DNA of 17,199 nt from an uncultured Collinsella sp. (GTDB lineage Bacteria; Actinomycetota; Coriobacteriia; Coriobacteriales; Coriobacteriaceae). How positions within the stretch are numbered: the stretch's first letter is position 1; each line of letters begins with the position of its first letter. The position numbers and the translations under genes were made by a program. This document shows, piece after piece, positions 1 to 8,068 of the stretch. Under the pieces are notes generated by a model that saw nothing but the letters and a program-made list of their open reading frames with translations, had not been told where the DNA came from and did no database searches. The stretch covers positions 1 to 17,199 of the forward strand of contig UQVD01000045.1 in the NCBI GenBank assembly GCA_900544385.1, written 5' to 3'.

Positions 1-7
1 GCAAGAC

Positions 8-33
8 GAAGGCCACATTAAGTGGCCTTCTTT
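8..33 (+). terminator. Rho-independent terminator, probably for a gene left of the window
   Basis: A perfect 9-bp stem (8-16 with 22-30) closes a 5-nt ATTAA loop and is followed on the plus strand by a short T-rich tail (TTCTTT). The minus-strand tail is less T-rich, so it most likely ends a plus-strand transcript entering from outside the window, convergent with gyrA. The tail is short, so efficiency is uncertain. Confidence 0.6.
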
Positions 34-101
34 GCGTGCGGAACTCGCGACAAACCAAAACCACCTCGCCAGCCCAGCGACCATGGGGTCCCAAGGTTTT
101 C

Positions 102-134
102 AAAAAAGCGGTCGGCGCGCAGTGCGCCGACCGC
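102..134 (-). terminator. Strong Rho-independent terminator downstream of gyrA
   Basis: An 11-bp perfect GC-rich stem (108-118 with 124-134) has a 5-nt loop. Read on the minus strand it is followed by six T residues (plus-strand A run 102-107). It lies about 40 nt past the gyrA stop and is the natural end of the gyrB-gyrA transcript. Confidence 0.9.
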
Positions 135-174
135 CGATATATGGGGTCTGATATTTTCTACCAGCTAGGGCCTC

Positions 175-2913
175 TTACTCGTCGAGGAGATCTTCTGGCA
201 TGTCGTTGCCGTCGCCTAGATCGACAGGGGTTTCTTCGGAAGCAGAGCCGTTTTCTGTGGCTTCGCCTTCGGGCTTTTCCTTGGCTGCCGTCATGCGGGC
301 GACAGCGCATACGCGGTCGTTGTCGTCGACGGTCATCATCTTGACGCCCTGGGTGGCGCGGCCGGTCTGGCTGATCTCGTCGGTCTTGACGCGAATGACC
401 GTCGCGCCCTCCGTCACGATGAACAGCTCGTGCTGCGGGCCCACCGTCTTCATGGCCGCGAGGTTACCCTTACGCTCGGTCATTTGAATGGTGTAGACGC
501 CCTGGCCGCCGCGATTCTGCTCCGGGTAGTCCGCGACCGGCGTGCGCTTGCCGTAGCCGCGCTCGGTGATGACGAACAGATCGCCGTTGCCGTTAGTGAC
601 CTCCATGCCCAGAACGCTCACGCCGTCCTTCATACCGATACCGCGAACGCCGCTGGTATCGCGGCCGGTGGCGCGCACCTGCTCCTCGGAGAACATGATC
701 GCCTTGCCCGCGGTGGTGGCCAGGATAATCTTGTCGCCCTCGCGCACGCGGCGCACGTTCAGCAGCGCGTCGTCGTCACGCAGGTTGATAGCAATCAGGC
801 CATCACGGCGGCTACGATCGTAAGCACTCATCACGGTCTTCTTGACCATGCCGTTCTTGGTGGCAAACATCAGGTACTCGTCGGCCGGGAAATCGCGGCA
901 GCTGATGACGCTCGCGATCTTCTCGCCCTCCTCGAAGGGCAGCAGGTTTACGATCGCGGTACCGCGCGCCTGGCGCGTACCCACCGGCAGCTCGTGCACC
1001 TTCAGGCGATAGACCTTGCCCTTGCTCGAGAAGAACAGCACGTACTCGTGCGTGGACGCGATGAACATCTCATCGATAACGTCGTCCTCTTTGAGATTGA
1101 CGCCCGACACGCCCTTGCCGCCGCGCTTCTGGGCGCGGTAGGCGGCCACCGGGATACGCTTAACGTAGCCGGTGTGGGTGATGGTCACGACCATGTCCTC
1201 GTCGGCGATGAGGTCCTCGACATCCAGGTCCTTCTCAACCTGGCTGATCTCGGTGCGGCGCTTGTCGCCAAACTTCTTGGAGATCTCGCGCATCTCTTCC
1301 TTGATGACGCCCAGAATCTTCTCCTCGTGCGCCAGCAGGTCCTCGTAGTAGGCGATGGCGCGGCGCAGGCCGTCCAACTCTTCTTGGATCTTGTCGCGCT
1401 CCAGGCCGGTCAGGCGGCGCAGCTTCATCTCGAGGATGGCCGTGGTCTGCTCGGGCGTAAAGCCAAAGCGCTCAATCAGGCGGCTGCTGGCCTCGGAGTC
1501 GGTCTGCGAGGAGCGTATGATGCTAATGACCTCGTCGATATGGTCAAGGGCCATCAGGTAACCCTCGAGGATATGCGCGCGGGCCTGGGCCTTCTTAAGG
1601 TCGAAGCGGGTGCGGCGGGTAACTACGTCGACCTGGTGGTCGATGTAGTGCTGCAGCATCTCGCGCAGGCTCAGGCATTTGGGAACGCCGTTGACAAGCG
1701 CCAGGTTGTTGGCGCCAAAGGTCGTCTGCAGCGAGGTGTACTTATACAGGTTGTTGAGCACGACCTGCGGAATGACGCCCTTCTTGAGCTCGATGACCAG
1801 ACGGATGCCCTTCTGGTTGGACTCATCGCGCATATCCGAGATGCCCTCGATGCGCTTGTCGTTGACGAGCTGGGCGATCTTCTCCTGCAGGGTGCCCTTG
1901 TTGACCATGTAGGGAATCTCGGTAAAGACCAGGCGGCTGCGGCCGGTCTTGGTGGACTCCACATGTGCCTTGGCACGCACGGTAATGGAGCCGCGGCCGG
2001 TCTCGTAGCTCTGCTTAATGCCGGCGCTGCCCATGATGATGGCGCCGGTGGGGAAGTCCGGACCGGGCATGATCTGCATGAGCTCGTCGACGGTGGCGTC
2101 GGGGTTGTCGATCAGGTAGCAGGTGGCCTCGATCGCCTCGGTGAGGTTATGCGGAGCGATGTTGGTGGCCATGCCGACGGCGATGCCTTGGCTGCCGTTG
2201 ACCAGCAGGTTGGGGAAGCGCGCAGGCAGCGCCACGGGCTCGGCGAGCGATTCGTCGTAGTTGGGCTGCCAGTCGACGGTATCCTTCTGCAAGTCACGCA
2301 ACAGTTCCATGGCGGGCTTTGCCAGGCGGCTCTCGGTGTAACGCATGGCAGCGGCGCCGTCGCCGTCGATGTTGCCGAAGTTGCCGTGACCGTCGATGAG
2401 CGGCGTGCGCATGGAGAACCACTGCGCCAGGCGGACCATGGCCTCATAGACCGCGAAGTCGCCATGCGGGTGGTACTTACCGATAACTTCGCCGACCGTC
2501 CAGGCCGACTTCTTATGTGGGCGGTTGGGGTAGATGCCGCTCTCGTTCATCGCGTACAGGATGCGGCGGTGCACCGGCTTTAAGCCGTCGCGCACGTCCG
2601 GCAGGGCACGCGCCGTGATAACCGACATCGAATACTCGATGAACGACTGCTTCATCTCGCGGCCAAACTCCGAAATCTGGAGCTGGCCGCCGTTGATATC
2701 CTCGCCGGCCGAGGCGCCACGGTCGACTTCGCCAAAGCTCTCCTCGAGCTCGGCGTCGTCTTCTTCCTCATCATCATCGGCATCGGGGTTATAGGCGTCC
2801 GGGTCGCCGTCCTCGCCCTGCTCAGCACGGGCAAGCAGGCGCTTCAGATCGTCGGGCATACCGGCATCGCCGGCCTCGCCCATACCCTCGTTGTTGTTGA
2901 TATCGTCTGCCAC
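175..2913 (-). CDS. gyrA: DNA gyrase subunit A
   Basis: This is the breakage-reunion subunit of DNA gyrase, which with GyrB introduces negative supercoils using ATP. The 912-residue product starts at GTG 2913 behind AGGAGGT; that ribosome site overlaps the gyrB stop, and the gap is only 11 nt. The conserved core begins near residue 80 (SFIEYSMSVITARALPDVRDG). The catalytic Tyr is residue 192 in AAAMRYTE. The GyrA-box QKRGGKG at 595-601 marks gyrase rather than topoisomerase IV. The first 75 or so residues are an acidic, Asp/Glu-rich extension not present in E. coli GyrA, and the C-terminus ends in another acidic tail. The quinolone-resistance region reads HPHGDFAVYE, with Phe at the E. coli Ser83 position (residue 153, codon TTC at 2457-2455). 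Confidence 0.97.
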   Translation of the reverse strand: MADDINNNEGMGEAGDAGMPDDLKRLLARAEQGEDGDPDAYNPDADDDEEEDDAELEESFGEVDRGASAGEDINGGQLQISEFGREMKQSFIEYSMSVITARALPDVRDGLKPVHRRILYAMNESGIYPNRPHKKSAWTVGEVIGKYHPHGDFAVYEAMVRLAQWFSMRTPLIDGHGNFGNIDGDGAAAMRYTESRLAKPAMELLRDLQKDTVDWQPNYDESLAEPVALPARFPNLLVNGSQGIAVGMATNIAPHNLTEAIEATCYLIDNPDATVDELMQIMPGPDFPTGAIIMGSAGIKQSYETGRGSITVRAKAHVESTKTGRSRLVFTEIPYMVNKGTLQEKIAQLVNDKRIEGISDMRDESNQKGIRLVIELKKGVIPQVVLNNLYKYTSLQTTFGANNLALVNGVPKCLSLREMLQHYIDHQVDVVTRRTRFDLKKAQARAHILEGYLMALDHIDEVISIIRSSQTDSEASSRLIERFGFTPEQTTAILEMKLRRLTGLERDKIQEELDGLRRAIAYYEDLLAHEEKILGVIKEEMREISKKFGDKRRTEISQVEKDLDVEDLIADEDMVVTITHTGYVKRIPVAAYRAQKRGGKGVSGVNLKEDDVIDEMFIASTHEYVLFFSSKGKVYRLKVHELPVGTRQARGTAIVNLLPFEEGEKIASVISCRDFPADEYLMFATKNGMVKKTVMSAYDRSRRDGLIAINLRDDDALLNVRRVREGDKIILATTAGKAIMFSEEQVRATGRDTSGVRGIGMKDGVSVLGMEVTNGNGDLFVITERGYGKRTPVADYPEQNRGGQGVYTIQMTERKGNLAAMKTVGPQHELFIVTEGATVIRVKTDEISQTGRATQGVKMMTVDDNDRVCAVARMTAAKEKPEGEATENGSASEETPVDLGDGNDMPEDLLDE

Positions 2914-2924
2914 GTTACCTCCTC

Positions 2925-4955
2925 TTAAGCGTCAAGGAAACGCGCGTCATGCGCATGTTTTTCAATGTACTCGCGGCGATAGCCGACCTCGGAACCCATG
3001 AGCTCTCGCACGGCGCGGTCCGCCACCACGGCGTCCTCGATCGACACGCGCTGCAGGATGCGGGTCTTGGGGTCCATCGTCGTCGAGGCAAGCTGCTTGG
3101 GGTCCATCTCGCCCAGGCCCTTGTAGCGCTGGACGGTATAGCCCTTGCGCTTTTTGGTGATCTTGCCGTCCTTGGCCTTGCCGTCCTCGTCGTTATCGTC
3201 GGGGTTCAGGCCCAGGCTCTGGATGGTGTCGCGCAGGATCTCGTCTTCGGGCTGGCGGCCGTTGGGATACACGTAGTGGATCTTGTTGCGCACCTTAATG
3301 CCAAAGATGGGCGGGCAGGCAACATAGACGTAGCCGGCATCGATCAGCGGACGCATGTACTTGTAGAAGAACGTCAGCAGCAGGATGCGGATATGCGCAC
3401 CGTCGACGTCTGCATCGGTCATGATGATGATCTTGTGGTAGCGCGCCTTGGTGATATCGAAGTCGCCGCCGTCGCCGGCACTCGTCGTGACGCCGCAGCC
3501 GATCGCGGTAATCAGCGACTGAATGGTGTCACTCGAGAACGCGCGATGGTCACCAACGCGTTCGACGTTCAAAATCTTGCCGCGCAGGGGCAGAATCGCC
3601 TGGATGTCTCGGCGACGGCCGTCCTTGGCCGAACCGCCTGCCGAGTCGCCCTCTACGATGAAGAGCTCGGTCAGCTCGGCATCGCGCACCGAGCAGTCAG
3701 CGAGCTTACCGGGCAGGGACGCCGTCTCGAGCAGGCTCTTGCGGCGGGTCGCCTCGCGCGCCTTGCGGGCGGCATTGCGCGCCTTGCAGGCCTGTTGCGC
3801 CTTCTTGACGATCTCGCGAGCGGGCTTGGGATGCTCCTCGAGGTAATCGACAAGGCCGTCGGTCACAATCTTGAGCGTGAGCGCTCGCATATAGGAGCTG
3901 CCGAGCTTTGCCTTGGTCTGGCCCTCAAACTGCGGATCGGGCAGCTTGACCGAGATAACGGCCGAAAGGCCCTCGCGCACATCATCGCCGGTCAGATTGG
4001 CGTCTTTTTCCTTGAGCAGGTTCTGCTTGCGCGCATAGTCGTTGATCACGCGGGTGAGCGCGGTGCGGAAGCCCTCAAGGTGCATGCCGCCCTCGGGGGT
4101 GTAGATGTCGTTGGCAAACGACATGACGTTCTCGCCGTAGCCGCTATTCCACTGCAGGGAAACCTCAACCTCGCCCATCTTGGCCACAGGTGCGTCCGGG
4201 TCCGATTTGCCCTCGATGTAGATAGGCTCCTTAAAGGCCTCGGGGACGTCCTTGCCCTCGTTAAGGAACTTGACGAAGTCGATGATGCCGCCCTCGTAGC
4301 AAAACTCCTCCACGTGGGGAGTAGACTCGCGCTCGTCAGTCAGCACGATTTTGAGGTTCTTATTGAGGAACGCCGTCTCCTGCAGACGGTTGTGCAGCGT
4401 ATCGAAATCGTAGATGCAGGTCTCGAAGATCTCGTCGTCGGGCCAGAAGGTGACGGTGGTGCCCGTCGAATCCGAGGTGCCCACGACCTCCATCTTCTTG
4501 ACGGTCTTGCCGCGCGAGAACTCCATCTCGTAGGTGTTGCCGTCGCGACGAACCTGAACGACCACGCGCTTGGACAGTGCGTTGACGACGGAGATGCCAA
4601 CGCCGTGCAGGCCGCCCGAGACCTTATAGGCCGAATTATCGAACTTACCGCCGGCGTGCAAAATCGTCATGACAACCTCGAGCGTCGGGATCTTTTTAAC
4701 AGGGTGCTCGTCGACGGGGATACCGCGCCCGTTGTCGACGACCGTGATGGAGTTGTCGGCGTGGACCGTCACCTGGATCTCGGTGCAGAAACCGGCCATG
4801 GCCTCGTCGACGGAGTTGTCAACGATCTCCCACACCAGGTGATGCAGACCGCTGGCGCTCGTCGAGCCGATATACATGCCCGGGCGCTTACGAACGGCCT
4901 CGAGACCTTCGAGAATCTTAATCTCGCCGCCATCGTAATCGTTTTCGTTTGCCAC
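2925..4955 (-). CDS. gyrB: DNA gyrase subunit B
   Basis: This is the ATPase and TOPRIM subunit of gyrase. The preferred start is GTG 4955 (676 residues, beginning MANENDYDGG), because AAGGAGG sits just 5 nt upstream. A TTG six codons further up (4973) is in frame but would place that ribosome site inside the gene. GHKL ATPase motifs are visible: EIVDNSVDEA with catalytic Glu43 and Asn47, DNGRGIPVD, and GGLHGVG. TOPRIM motifs follow: EGDSAGGSA from residue 435 and DADVDGAH near 513. RYKGLGEMDP near the C-terminus is the usual GyrB signature. It is followed 11 nt later by gyrA and preceded by a terminator, so gyrBA probably has its own promoter. Confidence 0.97.
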   Translation of the reverse strand: MANENDYDGGEIKILEGLEAVRKRPGMYIGSTSASGLHHLVWEIVDNSVDEAMAGFCTEIQVTVHADNSITVVDNGRGIPVDEHPVKKIPTLEVVMTILHAGGKFDNSAYKVSGGLHGVGISVVNALSKRVVVQVRRDGNTYEMEFSRGKTVKKMEVVGTSDSTGTTVTFWPDDEIFETCIYDFDTLHNRLQETAFLNKNLKIVLTDERESTPHVEEFCYEGGIIDFVKFLNEGKDVPEAFKEPIYIEGKSDPDAPVAKMGEVEVSLQWNSGYGENVMSFANDIYTPEGGMHLEGFRTALTRVINDYARKQNLLKEKDANLTGDDVREGLSAVISVKLPDPQFEGQTKAKLGSSYMRALTLKIVTDGLVDYLEEHPKPAREIVKKAQQACKARNAARKAREATRRKSLLETASLPGKLADCSVRDAELTELFIVEGDSAGGSAKDGRRRDIQAILPLRGKILNVERVGDHRAFSSDTIQSLITAIGCGVTTSAGDGGDFDITKARYHKIIIMTDADVDGAHIRILLLTFFYKYMRPLIDAGYVYVACPPIFGIKVRNKIHYVYPNGRQPEDEILRDTIQSLGLNPDDNDEDGKAKDGKITKKRKGYTVQRYKGLGEMDPKQLASTTMDPKTRILQRVSIEDAVVADRAVRELMGSEVGYRREYIEKHAHDARFLDA

Positions 4956-4978
4956 ACGTCCTCCTTCAGTCAAGAAAA

Positions 4979-5007
4979 TGTGTACAGCCTTACTAGTTTA
5001 TCGTAAA
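4979..5007 (-). promoter_or_regulatory. Possible gyrBA promoter (weak match)
   Basis: On the minus strand TTTACG (plus 5002-5007) and TACACA (plus 4979-4984) are separated by 17 nt, in the 50-nt gap between an upstream terminator and gyrB. Matches to TTGACA/TATAAT are only 4/6 and 3/6. Position is the main argument: gyrB needs a promoter if the terminator at 5005-5034 works. Supercoiling-sensitive gyr promoters are often weak in consensus. Confidence 0.3.
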
Positions 5008-5034
5008 AAAATACCCTCGGGAACGAGGGTATTT
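5005..5034 (-). terminator. Rho-independent terminator after dciA
   Basis: An 11-bp stem (5009-5019 with 5024-5034) closes a 4-nt loop. On the minus strand it runs directly into T residues (plus-strand A run 5005-5011). It separates dnaN-recF-dciA from gyrBA. Confidence 0.85.
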
Positions 5035-5060
5035 GGCTCTACAAGGCCACCAGATGCGAT

Positions 5061-5624
5061 TTAAGGCTCTTTTTTGCTTTGCACGCCCTTGGCCCACTCG
5101 GCACTGGCTCTCATGGCGTTCTCGAGGGCCTCGCGCAGTTTTTGGTCTTCGATGGGCGCCACTTGGCGCTCAATCTCGGTGCGCTCGGCATCGCTGAGGT
5201 CGGCGTGTGGGGCCGGCGGGCGCTCGGTCGCCGCTGGGCGAAGGCGCTCCTTGGCGGCGGGCGGCGTGTGACCAGGCGCGGTGGTTTTGAACACCAGGCC
5301 ATCCACATGCGCACCGGCGCGCTCCATGCGCGCGCGGATGATCTCGCGCAACAACGTCATTTCCTGCGTCCACGAGGGCGAGTCGAGATATACCAGCAGC
5401 TCATTGGACTCGGGCAGGTAGCGCAGGCCCGTCACATGCCGCCCCTCGCGCGTGCCCGAGCACACCGCGTTCCACGCGCGATAGACCGCGCGCGACTCCT
5501 CGGCGGCCTCCATCTGCGCACGGCGCTCAGGGGTCGCAGCCGCCAGGATGCGCTGGCGCTCTGCGTTCAAAAAGCCACTGAAGGCGACCGTTTCGCTCTC
5601 GCGCTCGTAATTAGCACGTCTCAC
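5061..5624 (-). CDS. dciA: DciA/DUF721 family protein, probable replicative helicase loader
   Basis: This 187-residue protein is encoded between recF and gyrB, the position of the DUF721 gene in actinobacterial origins. DciA proteins are known as the widespread, ancestral loaders or operators of the replicative helicase DnaB in bacteria lacking phage-derived DnaC or DnaI. The DUF721 core is recognisable at about 45-110: a YRAWNAVCSGTREGRHV segment, then a strand-rich LLVYLDSPSWTQEMTLLREII segment matching the family's 'L.V...s..W..qL..L...I' pattern. The tail is Pro/Ala/Glu-rich and likely flexible. The start is GTG 5624, overlapping the recF 3' end by 14 nt, which implies translational coupling; AAGGTGG lies about 10 nt upstream. 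The family call comes from pattern and position, not a search. Confidence 0.8.
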   Translation of the reverse strand: MRRANYERESETVAFSGFLNAERQRILAAATPERRAQMEAAEESRAVYRAWNAVCSGTREGRHVTGLRYLPESNELLVYLDSPSWTQEMTLLREIIRARMERAGAHVDGLVFKTTAPGHTPPAAKERLRPAATERPPAPHADLSDAERTEIERQVAPIEDQKLREALENAMRASAEWAKGVQSKKEP

Positions 5625-6717
5625 CCATGCTCACCACCTTGGCTCGATCAAGCAGGTCATCGGTAAAGTACCCCAGGTTGGTCGTGGTTATGACCGTCTG
5701 GATATCATCGCCGATCAGCCGCAGGAAAGCACCGCGGCGTTCGCCGTCGAGTTCGCTCATCACGTCGTCCAAAAGCAGCAGTGGGGCGGTGCCCAGGACA
5801 TCGCGAGCCACGGCCACCTCCGCCACCTTCCAGGCCAGAACCAACGTTCGCTGCTGACCTTGGCTGGCAAATGAACGGGCGGAGCGACCCGCCACGGTAA
5901 ATTCAATCTCGTCGCGATGCGGTCCCACCAACGTCACGCCGCGGCGAATTTCCTCGTCGGCGTGCTCATCAAGGGCAGCCAGCATGCGCTCGTACGCCCA
6001 GCCCTTCAGCTCTTCGCGATCATCGACCTGGGGCAAATCCCCCAGCGTGGACGCATAGGACACGTTGGCGGCTTCACCGGACGCCACTTGCCCGTAGGCA
6101 GTACGCACATGGCCCGCCAGCCGGTCGAGCAGGGCCAACCGGTGCACGAGCAGAGCCGCGCCCGCGCGGGCAATCGAATCGTTCCACGCGCCGAGCATCT
6201 CGCGGCAGCACCAGGCCTCCTTGAGCAAGGCGTTACGCTGGGTCACGCAGCGACCATAGGTGCTCGCAAGATCGGCATAGCGTGCGCTCAGTTGCATGCC
6301 AAAGTCGTCGAGGGCGGCGCGGCGCACACTGGCGCCTCGCTTAACCATGTCCAGATGGTCGGGGCAAAACAGCACGCTCGGCAGAACCCCGCGCACACCG
6401 GCGGCAGAGCATCTCTTGCCGTTGCGGCTAAACGAGCGTTTACCGTCCTCCGCGCTCAATCCCATATCAAGTACGCGGCCGTCGCCCTCGAGTCTCAGCT
6501 CGATCTTGCACGAGCCCACGCCATCATGGACGAGCTCGGCTGCGGTCGGATGCCTAAACGAGGCGCCGCTCGTCAGCAGCTGCAGCGCCTCTATGAGATT
6601 GGTCTTTCCCGCCGCGTTGGGTCCCGCAAGTATCGTCACGCCCTCGTCCAGGGCAAGACGATAGCTCTCGAAACTGCGGTAGTGCGCGACGGAAAGATCG
6701 CGGGCGAACATGGTCAT
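5611..6717 (-). CDS. recF: RecF, gap-repair ATPase
   Basis: RecF is an SMC/ABC-like ATPase that acts with RecO and RecR to load RecA at single-strand gaps. The 368-residue length is usual. Walker A is GPNAAGKT at 32-39, the ABC signature region is SFASQGQQRT, and Walker B is LLLLDDVMSELD near the C-terminus. The ATG at 6717 is 9 nt after the dnaN stop and has no clear Shine-Dalgarno sequence, so it probably depends on coupling to dnaN translation; an ATG two codons later is also possible. It overlaps dciA by 14 nt at its 3' end. Confidence 0.96.
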   Translation of the reverse strand: MTMFARDLSVAHYRSFESYRLALDEGVTILAGPNAAGKTNLIEALQLLTSGASFRHPTAAELVHDGVGSCKIELRLEGDGRVLDMGLSAEDGKRSFSRNGKRCSAAGVRGVLPSVLFCPDHLDMVKRGASVRRAALDDFGMQLSARYADLASTYGRCVTQRNALLKEAWCCREMLGAWNDSIARAGAALLVHRLALLDRLAGHVRTAYGQVASGEAANVSYASTLGDLPQVDDREELKGWAYERMLAALDEHADEEIRRGVTLVGPHRDEIEFTVAGRSARSFASQGQQRTLVLAWKVAEVAVARDVLGTAPLLLLDDVMSELDGERRGAFLRLIGDDIQTVITTTNLGYFTDDLLDRAKVVSMGETC

Positions 6718-6726
6718 GGCGCAGCG

Positions 6727-7830
6727 CTAGATGCGAACCGGCATGACCAGGTACAGGTAGTTGATCTTGTCGTAGGACTTGAAGATGCCCGCCTGCGAGT
6801 AGCTCTTGAGCTCCAGCGTGATCTCCTTCTCCTTGGACAGGGCATTGAGGCAGCCGAAGATGTAGTGGTAGTTGAAGGCGATGGTACCCGACTCGCCCTC
6901 GGCCTCGACATCGATCGTCTCCTGCGCAAGGTCCTGGTCATTGGAGATGGAGGACAGGCCCATCTGCCCGTTCTCGACATCGATCTCGAACTTGACGGCG
7001 GGGTTGGCGCTCGCGATAACGGCCACGCGCTTGAGGGCGGCGTTAAAGGCGGCGACGTCGATCTTGACGCTCGTCACGCACGAATCGGGGATGAGCTGCT
7101 TGTAGTTGGGGTACACGCCCTCGATGCGGCGCGACACGTAGGTGGTGTTGCCGGCCTCGAAGACGACCTGGGTGTCGGTAGCCCCGATCATGATGGTCGC
7201 CTGGCTGTCCATGATGTTCAGTGCGTCGTTAAAGGCGTCAGCCGGAACGTTGAGCTCAAAGGAGCCTTCGAGGGTCGAGGTCTCGACCTGCGTATCGCAC
7301 ACGGCCAAACGGAAGGAATCGGTCGCCACCAGGCGCACGGTGTTGTTCTCGACCTTCATGTGCACGCCACCCAGGATGGGGCGGGCCTTGTCGGTCGAGG
7401 TGACGCGCCACACGCGGCCGACCATCTCGGACAAGATATCGGTCGGCAGTTCCACGGCGCTCTCGATGGCATAGGCCGGAAACTCGGGGAAGTCATTAGC
7501 ATCAAGCGTGTTCAGGCGGAAAGAGCTCTTCTCGCAACCAATCAGCACCTGGCGCTCGGACAGCTCAAAGGTGACCGGGGCATCGGGGAGGGTCTTGGTG
7601 ATATTGGAGAGCATCTTACAGGGGATAACCATCTCGCCCTCTTCTTCGACATGCGCCGCGATGCGATGACGGATCGAGATGGTGTAGTTAGAGGTCTGGA
7701 ATTCCAAGATGCCGTCTTGGGCCTTGACGAGCACGCCCGACAGGATGGGAAGGGTGGATGCCGAAGCGACACCCTTCATAACGACGCCGATGGCTTGTGT
7801 AAGCGAGCTCTGGCTGACGGTGAACTTCAT
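6727..7830 (-). CDS. dnaN: DNA polymerase III beta subunit (sliding clamp)
   Basis: This is the processivity clamp that encircles DNA and tethers polymerase III and repair factors. The 367-residue product begins MKFTVSQSSLTQAIG and ends in the family-typical MPVRI. Conserved internal blocks include LPILSGVLV near residue 27 and TDSFRLAV near the middle, consistent with the three-fold clamp repeat. The ATG at 7830 has GAAAGG about 10 nt upstream. It lies immediately downstream of the putative origin segment 7831-8068 and heads the dnaN-recF-dciA unit. Confidence 0.97.
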   Translation of the reverse strand: MKFTVSQSSLTQAIGVVMKGVASASTLPILSGVLVKAQDGILEFQTSNYTISIRHRIAAHVEEEGEMVIPCKMLSNITKTLPDAPVTFELSERQVLIGCEKSSFRLNTLDANDFPEFPAYAIESAVELPTDILSEMVGRVWRVTSTDKARPILGGVHMKVENNTVRLVATDSFRLAVCDTQVETSTLEGSFELNVPADAFNDALNIMDSQATIMIGATDTQVVFEAGNTTYVSRRIEGVYPNYKQLIPDSCVTSVKIDVAAFNAALKRVAVIASANPAVKFEIDVENGQMGLSSISNDQDLAQETIDVEAEGESGTIAFNYHYIFGCLNALSKEKEITLELKSYSQAGIFKSYDKINYLYLVMPVRI

Positions 7831-8068
7831 CTTTTAATACCTTTCTATAGATATAAATATCTTAATAATAGTAATAGCACTGACGAAACTGTTGATTACT
7901 CCCAAAGACGCAGGTCAGACCCAGAAAGAGAATCGACAGCAGCCTGTGTGCAACAGGGGTGGTTTTCCACGTTCAAAACCTGCGCAAAACTTTTCATCAC
8001 CGCGGGTTGGGTTTTAGACACCTTATGCCCGTGGTTTCGACAAGTTTTCAACAGGTGTCTCTATTTCC
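7831..8068. other. Putative oriC segment between dnaA and dnaN (DnaA-box-like cluster plus unwinding element)
   Basis: This 238-bp gap has no gene. On the plus strand there are five DnaA-box-like 9-mers: TTTTCCACG (7963-7971), TTTTCATCA (7991-7999), TTTTAGACA (8012-8020), GTTTCGACA (8034-8042) and TTTTCAACA (8045-8053). Starts are spaced 28, 21, 22 and 11 bp, mostly near helical multiples. A further minus-strand candidate, TAATCAACA, lies at 7890-7898. Position (dnaA/dnaN gap) and composition match the unwinding half of bipartite origins such as that of Bacillus subtilis. The dnaN promoter probably lies here too, but I see no convincing consensus. Confidence 0.7.
7838..7877 (+). other. Candidate DNA-unwinding element with DnaA-trio triplets
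   Basis: Of the 47 bases from 7831 to 7877 only 8 are G or C. At 7863-7877 the plus strand reads five consecutive triplets TAA TAA TAG TAA TAG, that is 3'-(G/A)AT-5' repeats, the published DnaA-trio consensus bound by DnaA on single-stranded DNA. A 12-nt spacer then separates it from a box-like TAATCAACA (minus, 7890-7898). An AT palindrome GATATAAATATC at 7850-7861 lies on the dnaN side. Assignment as the unwinding site is inference. Confidence 0.55.

Noticed and set aside
1..40. Possible tRNA 3' end at the left edge
   Set aside because: The hairpin is a simple terminator; no cloverleaf arms or CCA end can be drawn.
430..2583. A 717-codon open frame on the plus strand
   Set aside because: It is fully antisense to gyrA, has Leu/Val/Asp/His-rich composition typical of GC-rich complementary frames, and lacks a ribosome site or recognisable domain.
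2949..5006. A 685-codon open frame on the plus strand
   Set aside because: It is antisense to gyrB throughout, with the same composition artefact.
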